Assembly: GCA_034180455.1 (NCBI GenBank)
Contig: JAXFOG010000026.1
Span: 1-29,497 of the forward strand
Direction of reading: 5' to 3'
Length of the DNA: 29,497 nucleotides
DNA from: JAAZPT01 sp034180455
Lineage (GTDB): Bacteria; Bacillota; Clostridia; Christensenellales; Aristaeellaceae
Shown: positions 1 through 6,923 of the stretch, piece by piece
How positions within the stretch are numbered: the first letter of the stretch is position 1
Layout of the letters: every line of letters begins with the position of its first letter
Notes under the pieces: generated by a model
The model's database searches: none
What the model saw: only the letters and a program-made list of their open reading frames with translations
What the model was told of the DNA's origin: nothing
Made by a program: the position numbers and the translations under genes

Positions 1-81
1 AAGCCATACGGAGGATTAACTGTTTTACGGACACCCGTCTATAATTCCGAGGTTGTTTATTTTGTAATAATAGATATGTGA
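1..81 (+). CDS. C-terminal fragment of an unidentified protein (cut by left edge)
   Basis: Frame 1 is open from the first base to a TGA at 79-81, giving 26 residues that end in VVYFVIIDM. The other two forward frames hit stops within about 50 bases. The residue mix looks like the end of a folded protein, but it is too short to assign to a family. No convincing terminator follows it; only a small hairpin without a T-run lies at 154-170. Confidence 0.4.
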   Translation, partial: KPYGGLTVLRTPVYNSEVVYFVIIDM

Positions 82-407
82 CCAAATATTAAAAAACTGA
101 AAGCTATAAAACCATCTTGTAATATTTCTAGAGAGTGTAATTAGTATTTATAAACACTGCCTTTCAGTGTCAATGTAAACTACGCTTTGTCCCATAACAG
201 TACACATAAAGTAATTAATTAAAAGATGAGCTAAGGCTTGAATAAATTGCTAAATATTTTTACATAGTATTGTAGACTTGACTATAAATAAAAAACGAAA
301 AAACAAGCATAATTTGGTAAAATTGTTATAAGCTATGCTTATTTATATTGCAATCAAATGACAAAAGATTTACAATTATAGTATAGTAATTATAAAAGAG
401 GGAAGCT
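82..407. other. AT-rich intergenic region, no gene seen
   Basis: This 326-base stretch holds no supportable ORF. I see a 6-bp hairpin ACACTG/CAGTGT (154-159 and 165-170, loop CCTTT) and a 7-bp inverted repeat AAGCATA/TATGCTT (305-311 and 334-340). The promoter for the next gene lies at its right end. Neither repeat has a T-run, so I do not call either a terminator. Confidence 0.5.
348..376 (+). promoter_or_regulatory. Sigma-A type promoter of the first surface-protein gene
   Basis: A -35 box TTGCAA (348-353) is followed after 17 bp by a -10 box TACAAT (371-376). This predicts a leader of about 25 nt. The ribosome binding site AGAGG at 397-401 sits 6 nt before the ATG. Confidence 0.55.
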
Positions 408-1790
408 ATGAATAAAATTTTAAAACGATTTTTTATTGCATTGGTCTTATGCTGTGCTTTTATATTTGCAGAGGCTTATGCTGCTGAATTTAAGCTATCA
501 ATAACGAGCCATACAGACCCATATGTACTAAGAGACCCAAAATTCATATTGAGCGTAGATGGGGCCATAATACGTAAGGCTTATACAGGCACGCATACTA
601 CAGGTGCTTATGAAAGAGAAATATCGGTGAATGCAGGTAGCATAACAGATGTGAAGCTTGTAGATATTGAAAGCGACAGTTATGAAACATTTGGTATAAG
701 TGAGCAAAGCTGGGATGGAAATACGCTACATGTAAAGCTCGGCAGAAATATCACAGTATCTGCAAAGACGCTGGAGTCCTATGGCTTTATGGATATGTTT
801 GACGGTAAAAAAGGCATAGTTAAGGGGCTTACACTTGGGCTGTACCAAAATGATGTTTTAAAATACAAGACGGAAAATTTTTTATATGCTGGAGATATTC
901 CGTCCTATAGATTTTTGGGCATAGCTCCTGGTAAATACAAATTAAAGGTATTAGATGCATCTGAATCTATAAAGGAAAAGCTCGACCTTACAAGAACATT
1001 TGATTTTGAGATTGACAAAAAAGGAAAGGCTACACTGGATGGTAAAGGACCGCTGGGAGTTACAAGCAGTAATGATGTATATAAAGATGGGGTAAAAACA
1101 CCATTTTCTATATGGTTTAGCAGAATACCGTCTTTAGATAAGCTAGTAAGCAACTTATCAGGTACACATACATTAGATTTTACTGACCCTAATCCGACAG
1201 AGTTTAAAAAAACAGTAGCGATAAAGCCTGGAGATGAGCTGAAGTTTAGAATCACTCGCGAGATAGGACCTGATAATAATTATTCAATAGAGTTTCCTGG
1301 TACATTAAAGTATTCATCAAAAATTGAGATAGACTTCCACGATCCTATACAAAAAGGATTAAGCTTTATAGAGGGTTCATTGCAAATATTTGAAAACGGA
1401 GCACCTGCTAATGATTTTAACGGGACATTTGATGGGCAAAAAGTAGTAGTAACGCACACAAGCAAAGAAAATAAATTCGTTCTTGACTTTAACAATCCAA
1501 TAAAGCTTCCCCCAAAGCGTACAATACAGATCGAATTTAGATGCAAGGTTGATAATGGGGTTACTGATCCAATAATGAACATAGCTTTTGGTAATGGAAA
1601 AGAAAGCAAGGTAGAGATGAAGCCTGTTCCAACTCCTACACCCACGCCAACTCCAACAATACCATCTATAACTCCGAATATAAAAATTCCTCAAACAGGC
1701 GACGAGGCACATATAGAGCTGTATCTGATATTTGGTTTGATAGCGGTTTTGTCTATAGCATTTATCACGGTATCAAGACGTAAAAAATAG
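408..1790 (+). CDS. Sortase-anchored surface protein with pilin D2-like domain
   Basis: The 460-residue product is predicted to be exported and linked to the cell wall. An N-terminal signal peptide (residues 1 to about 26) ends in AEAYA/AEF. Residues of about 265-400 resemble fimbrial isopeptide-forming D2 domains, with a stretch like KIEIDFHDPIQKGLSFIEGS. A Pro-Thr linker (PTPTPTPT) precedes the sorting signal IPQTG at 427-431, then a hydrophobic span and a basic RRKK tail. The first position of the motif is Ile, not the canonical Leu. The gene is monocistronic: it has its own promoter and ends before a bidirectional terminator. No sortase gene is in the window. The sorting signal is seen directly; the D2 assignment is by eye and the ligand is unknown. 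Confidence 0.75.
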   Translation: MNKILKRFFIALVLCCAFIFAEAYAAEFKLSITSHTDPYVLRDPKFILSVDGAIIRKAYTGTHTTGAYEREISVNAGSITDVKLVDIESDSYETFGISEQSWDGNTLHVKLGRNITVSAKTLESYGFMDMFDGKKGIVKGLTLGLYQNDVLKYKTENFLYAGDIPSYRFLGIAPGKYKLKVLDASESIKEKLDLTRTFDFEIDKKGKATLDGKGPLGVTSSNDVYKDGVKTPFSIWFSRIPSLDKLVSNLSGTHTLDFTDPNPTEFKKTVAIKPGDELKFRITREIGPDNNYSIEFPGTLKYSSKIEIDFHDPIQKGLSFIEGSLQIFENGAPANDFNGTFDGQKVVVTHTSKENKFVLDFNNPIKLPPKRTIQIEFRCKVDNGVTDPIMNIAFGNGKESKVEMKPVPTPTPTPTPTIPSITPNIKIPQTGDEAHIELYLIFGLIAVLSIAFITVSRRKK

Positions 1791-1820
1791 AGAGCAAATA
1801 GAAAAATTCATATAAAAATC

Positions 1821-1854
1821 AAAAAGCTATGAGCTTTAACGCTTATAGCTTTTT
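1821..1854. terminator. Bidirectional terminator between surface protein and pfk
   Basis: A 14-bp stem (1821-1834 with 1841-1854, one G-T pair) closes a 6-nt loop. It has an A-run on its left arm and a T-run on its right, so it can end transcription on either strand. It lies between two convergent genes. Confidence 0.85.
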
Positions 1855-1891
1855 AATATATCAAGTAAAAAAATAAAGAAAGATTTAATAA

Positions 1892-2971
1892 TTAAATTTT
1901 TGCACCTAGATTTATGCCTAGCGCCTTGGCAGAAAGCAACACATGGTTGTTCATGGGTACAGGACTTGGTTTGCCTGCAACATCTGCAAGTAAATTATGA
2001 GTAGTGGCACCATTTTTAAGGGCGATGGTTGTTCCAAAAGTGCCGTTTTTTATAAGCTTTGCAGCATAGGTACCAAAGCCAGTGGATAGTATTCTATCGT
2101 ATGCGCAGGGCCCTCCTCCTCTTTGCATATGCCCAGGGACAACTGCTCTTGCTTCAACGCCTACCAAGCGAGTGAGATCTTCGGCAATTATGTGGCCAAC
2201 TGTGCGATAGGGATTTTCAGATTTTAAAGCGAGTCTATCTTTTTTATTGAGCTTAGCCTCTTCCTTGCTAATGGCTCCTTCTGCAACAGCAATTATACTA
2301 AATGCCTTGCCAGAGCTAGCTCGATTTTCAACTACTTCTGCCACATGGTTTATATCATAAGGTATCTCTGGTATGAGTATAACATCAGCTCCACCACCTA
2401 CACCTGAGTATAGAGTGAGCCAACCAGCCTTGTTGCCCATTATCTCTACTACTAGACATCTTCCATGACTTGCTGCTGTGGTATGCACCCTGTCTATCAC
2501 TTCTGTGGCTATCTCTACTGCGCTATGAAAACCAAATGTAAACTCAGTTCCAAATATATCGTTGTCTATGGTCTTTGGGAGAGCAACTATATTTAAGCCT
2601 TCTTGACTAAGCATGTTAGCTGTTTTGTGAGTGCCGTTTCCACCAAGACATACAAGGCAATCCAGCTTCATCTTTTTGTAATTTCTTTTCATGGCAGCCA
2701 CCTTGTCTATATGGTCTTCTCCCACAAGGCGCATATCCTTAAATGGAGTTCTGGCAGTGCCAAGTATAGTGCCACCCAAATTAAGTATGCCAGAAAATTT
2801 GCTTAGGGGCAGCTCCTGCCAATCACCATATATCAAGCCTTTGTAGCCATCTTTTATACCAACTATTTCCACATCCATAGTGGCGCTTGCTGCTTTTACA
2901 ACGCCACGAATAGCAGCGTTAAGACCGGGGCAGTCTCCACCGCTGGTAAGTATACCAATTCTTTTAGTCAT
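1892..2971 (-). CDS. pfkA: 6-phosphofructokinase, group III type
   Basis: The 359-residue enzyme phosphorylates fructose 6-phosphate to the 1,6-bisphosphate in glycolysis. Visible family motifs are the N-terminal GGDCPGLNAA loop (about residue 11), the nucleotide-site GGNGTHKTA, the catalytic PKTIDNDIFGT with the proton-abstracting Asp, and the substrate-binding MGNKAGW. In E. coli numbering, position 104 is Gly as in ATP enzymes, while position 124 is Lys as in pyrophosphate enzymes, and 103 is Asn rather than Asp. The phosphoryl donor (ATP or PPi) therefore cannot be settled from these residues. A GGAGG ribosome binding site lies 6 nt before the ATG. It is read away from pgi through back-to-back promoters. 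Confidence 0.92.
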   Translation of the reverse strand: MTKRIGILTSGGDCPGLNAAIRGVVKAASATMDVEIVGIKDGYKGLIYGDWQELPLSKFSGILNLGGTILGTARTPFKDMRLVGEDHIDKVAAMKRNYKKMKLDCLVCLGGNGTHKTANMLSQEGLNIVALPKTIDNDIFGTEFTFGFHSAVEIATEVIDRVHTTAASHGRCLVVEIMGNKAGWLTLYSGVGGGADVILIPEIPYDINHVAEVVENRASSGKAFSIIAVAEGAISKEEAKLNKKDRLALKSENPYRTVGHIIAEDLTRLVGVEARAVVPGHMQRGGGPCAYDRILSTGFGTYAAKLIKNGTFGTTIALKNGATTHNLLADVAGKPSPVPMNNHVLLSAKALGINLGAKI

Positions 2972-2988
2972 ATTATTCCTCCAAAAAA

Positions 2989-3017
2989 ATCATAACAAAT
3001 TACAAGCCTTTATGCAA
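2989..3017 (-). promoter_or_regulatory. Promoter of phosphofructokinase gene
   Basis: On the minus strand, TTGCAT (plus positions 3012-3017) and TATGAT (2989-2994) are separated by 17 bp. The -35 box lies within a palindrome shared with the pgi promoter. Confidence 0.6.
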
Positions 3018-3025
3018 TATATTGC
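3014..3025. promoter_or_regulatory. Palindrome spanning both -35 boxes of pfk and pgi
   Basis: GCAATATATTGC is a perfect 12-bp palindrome. It overlaps the -35 elements of both divergent promoters, whose facing ends are 4 bp apart. It could be an operator for joint control of the two glycolytic genes; no regulator is known from the sequence. Confidence 0.45.
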
Positions 3026-3050
3026 TCAAAAAATTCTTAAGTGATATAAT
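3022..3050 (+). promoter_or_regulatory. Promoter of glucose-6-phosphate isomerase gene
   Basis: TTGCTC (3022-3027) and a consensus TATAAT (3045-3050) are separated by 17 bp. The predicted leader is about 18 nt and carries AAAGGGG as ribosome binding site. Confidence 0.65.
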
Positions 3051-3074
3051 AACAAAGCGAAAGGGGAATAAAAA

Positions 3075-4490
3075 GTGATTAAAGAAAACATTAGAATAGA
3101 CTACAACAATCTTATGGCTGATATTATAGGCTATAACTATGGTATAGATAGTAGCGATATTGATGATATGGCAAATCAGGCAAAATGTGCCAATCAAGCC
3201 ATACAATCAAATCGAGGCAAGGGATGGCTTGGCTGGACTGAGCTACCTTATAATCAAGATGAAATAGTAGAGAACATATTAAAAACAGCCGAGGATATCA
3301 GAAAGCAATTTAAAACCTTTGTTGTGCTAGGTATAGGTGGCTCTGCACTTGGCCCTATTGCAGTTCAGCAGGCTCTAAATCATCTACACTACAATGAGCT
3401 TTGCGACGAAAAGAGAAATGGCCCTAAGTTCTATGTAGAGGATAATATTGATCCCGAGCGTATGGCTGCATTGCTTGACACAATTGATGTAAAGAGCACT
3501 TGCTTTAATGTAATAAGCAAGTCTGGTAAGACTGCCGAAACAATGAGTCAGTATATGATAATTACAGATGCTCTAAAAAAAGCCGTAGGTGACAAGTGGG
3601 CAGAGCATATTGTAGCTACCACAGATGAGCATAATGGCAACCTCATTAAAATGGCAAAGGAAAACAACTTCCGTCTTTTCTATATACCATCAAGCGTTGG
3701 AGGCAGATTTAGCGAGCTTTGCCCAGTAGGTCTTTTGCCAGCAGCTGTTTGTGGAATAGATATACGTGCAATGCTAGAAGGCGCAAGGGCTATGGACGCA
3801 AGATGCAAGAGCGATGTAATATGGCAGAACCCTGCTCTTTTGCAAGCAGTAATACAGTATATTGCCACAGAATACATGGGTATAAATATAAATGTAATGA
3901 TGCCCTATGCTGATAGCTTAAGATATATTGCCGATTGGCATTGTCAGTTGTTGGCAGAGAGCATAGGCAAGAATGTAACACGCAAGGGCAAGGCTGTAAA
4001 CGTAGGTCAAACACCAGTAAAGTCACTAGGTGTTACAGATCAGCATAGCCAGTTGCAACTATATAACGAAGGACCTTATGACAAGCTTATCACGCTTATT
4101 AAGGTGGAAAACTTTAGAACTCTTTGTGAGATACCACATGGCTGCGAGGAATATCCATCTGTAAGCTTCCTTGGAGGCAAGAGCCTAAACGAACTTATAG
4201 AAGCCGAAAGACAGGGAACAGCTTATGCTCTTTCAAAGAGGGGCAGAATGAACCAAACTATTATCATGCCAGAAGTAAATGCATATACAATAGGCCAGCT
4301 ACTGTACTATTTCCAGATGACAATTGCCTATCTTGGCGAGCTATATGATATAGATGCATTCAATCAGCCGGGAGTTGAGGAGAGCAAGATAGCATCTTAT
4401 GCAGTGCTTGGAAATGAAGAAGAGCAGTATAAGCACAAGGCTGACGAGATGAAATCGGCTGCACAGGCAAAACAAGAGTATATAATATAA
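3075..4490 (+). CDS. pgi: Glucose-6-phosphate isomerase
   Basis: The 471-residue cytoplasmic enzyme interconverts glucose 6-phosphate and fructose 6-phosphate, feeding the adjacent phosphofructokinase. The phosphate-binding loop (VISKSGKTAET), the family signature VGGRFSELCPVG, the TDQHSQLQLYNEGP block with the conserved His, and the C-terminal QPGVEESK with the catalytic Lys are all present. The length fits bacterial enzymes of about 450 residues. The start is GTG, supported by AAAGGGG about 8 nt upstream; no ATG lies close by in frame. The gene ends before a terminator and appears monocistronic. Confidence 0.95.
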   Translation: MIKENIRIDYNNLMADIIGYNYGIDSSDIDDMANQAKCANQAIQSNRGKGWLGWTELPYNQDEIVENILKTAEDIRKQFKTFVVLGIGGSALGPIAVQQALNHLHYNELCDEKRNGPKFYVEDNIDPERMAALLDTIDVKSTCFNVISKSGKTAETMSQYMIITDALKKAVGDKWAEHIVATTDEHNGNLIKMAKENNFRLFYIPSSVGGRFSELCPVGLLPAAVCGIDIRAMLEGARAMDARCKSDVIWQNPALLQAVIQYIATEYMGININVMMPYADSLRYIADWHCQLLAESIGKNVTRKGKAVNVGQTPVKSLGVTDQHSQLQLYNEGPYDKLITLIKVENFRTLCEIPHGCEEYPSVSFLGGKSLNELIEAERQGTAYALSKRGRMNQTIIMPEVNAYTIGQLLYYFQMTIAYLGELYDIDAFNQPGVEESKIASYAVLGNEEEQYKHKADEMKSAAQAKQEYII

Positions 4491-4502
4491 TAAGTTAATA
4501 AC

Positions 4503-4557
4503 AAACTGACCGCAAAGGCTCAAATTAAATAAAGACCGAGGCGAGTCAGTTTTTTTA
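4503..4557 (+). terminator. Rho-independent terminator of pgi
   Basis: AAACTGAC (4503-4510) pairs with GTCAGTTT (4545-4552). It extends by CGC/GCG with one bulged A, closes a loop of about 27 nt, and is followed by a T-run to 4557. Confidence 0.75.
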
Positions 4558-4704
4558 TGGAAAAAATATTATTCTATTGATGTGATGGTAAAAGAGGATA
4601 GACAATTAAGCGAACAAGAGGAGAGTAGAGGGGTAGGTTATAATTAAAAGTACTTTAGATTCATATTGTTAAAGTAATATGTTTAATGTTTAAGGCTGAA
4701 CTGG

Positions 4705-4998
4705 GTGGTATATGCAAATGATTTTGGTATAATAAATTATTATAAATCAAAAGGAGATTTTAATGGAGTATCAATCTGGAAAGATATTTATGATATAAAA
4801 AAGAAAGAATTGGTTTATGGGATATATATTGTTGATAATGATGAATATGTACAAAAGTTAAATGATGATATACAAGAGCCATATTCATCATATTATAATT
4901 TCTATTATAATGGCAAGGCTTGTTTATTTGATGAAGAGCAAGAAAAGAAGGATAAATGCAAAATGCTTGAATTATTGGATAGGCTACAAAAAGCTTGA
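4705..4998 (+). CDS. Small hypothetical protein, possibly a gene remnant
   Basis: The 97-residue frame starts at GTG and has no good ribosome binding site. Its in-frame upstream stop is at 4684-4686, so only a few more residues are possible. The product is rich in Tyr, Asp and Lys, has no signal peptide or membrane span, and ends in a charged helix-like stretch (EEQEKKDKCKMLELLDRLQ). I do not recognise a family. It sits alone between two terminators in an otherwise non-coding stretch of about 700 bp, which suits either an orphan small gene or the 3' end of a decayed one. Confidence 0.35.
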   Translation: MVYANDFGIINYYKSKGDFNGVSIWKDIYDIKKKELVYGIYIVDNDEYVQKLNDDIQEPYSSYYNFYYNGKACLFDEEQEKKDKCKMLELLDRLQKA

Positions 4999-5129
4999 TG
5001 AAATCCCTTGAAATAAATGATAAACTGAAAGAGAAAGGAATTTATAATTATATTTAGTATATATCATAGCACATCAGCTTTAGTAAAATTTAAATATTTG
5101 AGCTTAAGAGCTTTCAAACAAAAAATCAC

Positions 5130-5161
5130 AAAGGCTATGAGGATTTAGACTCATAGCCTTT
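5130..5161. terminator. Bidirectional terminator downstream of ABC operon
   Basis: The 12-bp perfect stem AAAGGCTATGAG (5130-5141) pairs with CTCATAGCCTTT (5150-5161) around an 8-nt loop. On the minus strand it is followed by GTGATTTTTTG, so it ends the ABC transporter operon, and it may also stop plus-strand reads. Confidence 0.8.
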
Positions 5162-5204
5162 AGTATTATTTGTTTATGTTGCTGTGTCTCAATGTGGTGA
5201 TATA

Positions 5205-6923
5205 CTAATAAATAAATTCCTCTGCAAGCTTTGTTTTAGCAATGAGGTTTTGATAGATTGGGGATTTTTTCATAAGCTCAGTATGATTACCCTGACTTTC
5301 TACCTTACCGTCATGAAGCACGACGATTTTATCTGCTTTTTCAATAGATTTAAGCCTGTGGGATATGATTATTACTGTTTTGTTTTTTATGAGCTTATTT
5401 AAGCTTTCTTGAATTTTTTTCTCATTATCAACATCAAGGCTTGCGGCTATTTCGTCAAGTATGAGTATTGGGGCGTCCTTTAGGAAGGCTCTAGCTATGG
5501 AAAGCCTTTGTCTTTCACCACCAGAAAGCTTTGCTCCATTTTCTCCTATCAGTGTATCGTAGCCATTTTCAAGCTTATCAACAAAGTCACAATTTGCAAG
5601 TCGCATTGCCTCCATTACTTCCTCGTCAGAGGCGTCTTGTCTGCCTATGCGTACATTTTCAAGAACGCTTGAATTAAATAGTGTAACGTCCTGAAAAACA
5701 ATTGATGTTTTGTTAAACAGAGAATCAGTAGATATGTTCTTTATATCCTTACCATCTATATATATTTTGCCCTTATCATAATCATATAATCTGGATACAA
5801 GGCGTAGGATACTAGTTTTCCCACTGCCACTCTCGCCTACCAGGGCAGTTACTTCTCCTTGCTTTGCAGTAAAGCTTATTCCGTTTAGCACGGGGCTATT
5901 TGTGTCATAGGAGAAATACACATCCTGAAGTTCCACGTCAAATTTATTTAGATCAGTTTTCTTACCCTCCTGTAATTGTTGAGCGTTTATTTCCTTTAAT
6001 CTCTTTATCTTAGGGGTGAGATAAAAAATCTCCATAATACCCTCCTTGGAGGCGTCAAAGGCGTCCTTTAGCTTTATCGCAGCAAGGAGATAGCCTATAA
6101 GATATAGTAAGCTTATTTCATTGCTGATCATAAGCTTTACGCCCACAAGTATAACAACGCCAAGGCTTACAAATGAGAAAATAGATGATGAGGCTAAGGC
6201 GATCAGTGAATTAAGCTCTGATAAAATGTGTATTTTTTCACTTTCCTCCATTTTTTTATATAGGTCAACTCTTAATGCTTCGCTTAGGTCAAGACTTTTT
6301 ATTTCCTGCTGCATTTCGATATTTTCCTGAAAGGCTTCGGAATTTCTCCTCAAGACACTATAATATTTTGAATGACCATTTTCTTGAAACTTTTTGGAAA
6401 GGAGTACCATCAGGAAGCTAAACAAAGAGGGAATAATAACGGCAAGACCCATTTTAATATTGCCTGAAAGCATAATTATAGACATCAAAGGGAAAAATAG
6501 TGCCATTCCACCAACCTTTGGAATGGAATGAGACATGGCATGCTCTATTCCCTCAATATCAGACATTATAGTTTGTGCTATATCCGAGAGGTCGTGCTTG
6601 GAAAAATATGATAAAGGAAGCCTTGATAATTCTTCTGATGTTCTTATTCTAAGGTTTGCACTTTCCTCATAGGTGGCACTGTATAGCTTTGTATATTCTA
6701 TATTTAATGCAATATACAGTATAATGATGGAAACTGATGATAAAATAGTATAAAAGGTGGTGCTTTTAATGCTTGCATTAAGTATTTGATCTGATAGAAA
6801 CATAAGAATAAATACTGGTAACATACATACGCAATAAACTACAAATGATGATATGGTAGCTCTTGATAAATTAGAGGCCCCATTATCTGTAATTGCAAAT
6901 CTATTTTTATAAAAGTTCTTCAT
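5205..6923 (-). CDS. ABC transporter half-subunit (permease-ATPase), YbtQ/IrtB-like
   Basis: The 572-residue protein fuses an N-terminal six-helix exporter-fold membrane domain (about residues 20-310) to an ATPase domain. Walker A GESGSGKTS is at about 363-371, followed by the Q-loop VFQD, signature LSGGERQR, Walker B ILILDE with the catalytic Glu, and H-loop ISHR. All ATPase motifs are intact. The ATG has a GGAGGG site 7 nt upstream, inside the end of the preceding gene. The two genes overlap by 17 bp and probably make a heterodimer. The neighbouring divergent AraC regulator resembles those beside yersiniabactin-type importers (YbtPQ), so iron-siderophore uptake is a reasonable guess. Export of a drug or peptide is the alternative. 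Confidence 0.85.
   Translation of the reverse strand: MKNFYKNRFAITDNGASNLSRATISSFVVYCVCMLPVFILMFLSDQILNASIKSTTFYTILSSVSIIILYIALNIEYTKLYSATYEESANLRIRTSEELSRLPLSYFSKHDLSDIAQTIMSDIEGIEHAMSHSIPKVGGMALFFPLMSIIMLSGNIKMGLAVIIPSLFSFLMVLLSKKFQENGHSKYYSVLRRNSEAFQENIEMQQEIKSLDLSEALRVDLYKKMEESEKIHILSELNSLIALASSSIFSFVSLGVVILVGVKLMISNEISLLYLIGYLLAAIKLKDAFDASKEGIMEIFYLTPKIKRLKEINAQQLQEGKKTDLNKFDVELQDVYFSYDTNSPVLNGISFTAKQGEVTALVGESGSGKTSILRLVSRLYDYDKGKIYIDGKDIKNISTDSLFNKTSIVFQDVTLFNSSVLENVRIGRQDASDEEVMEAMRLANCDFVDKLENGYDTLIGENGAKLSGGERQRLSIARAFLKDAPILILDEIAASLDVDNEKKIQESLNKLIKNKTVIIISHRLKSIEKADKIVVLHDGKVESQGNHTELMKKSPIYQNLIAKTKLAEEFIY

Noticed and set aside
1629..1662. PT-repeat coding stretch as a DNA repeat or CRISPR-like array
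   Set aside because: It is a short Pro-Thr linker in a wall-anchored protein, not a non-coding repeat array.
1280..1712. Two minus-strand ORFs opposite the pilin-like gene
   Set aside because: Both run antisense through the Pro-Thr linker region and show only low-complexity composition.
5184..5402. Plus-strand ORF of 72 residues overlapping the end of the ABC gene
   Set aside because: It is antisense to the conserved ATPase domain and starts just after a terminator without a ribosome binding site.
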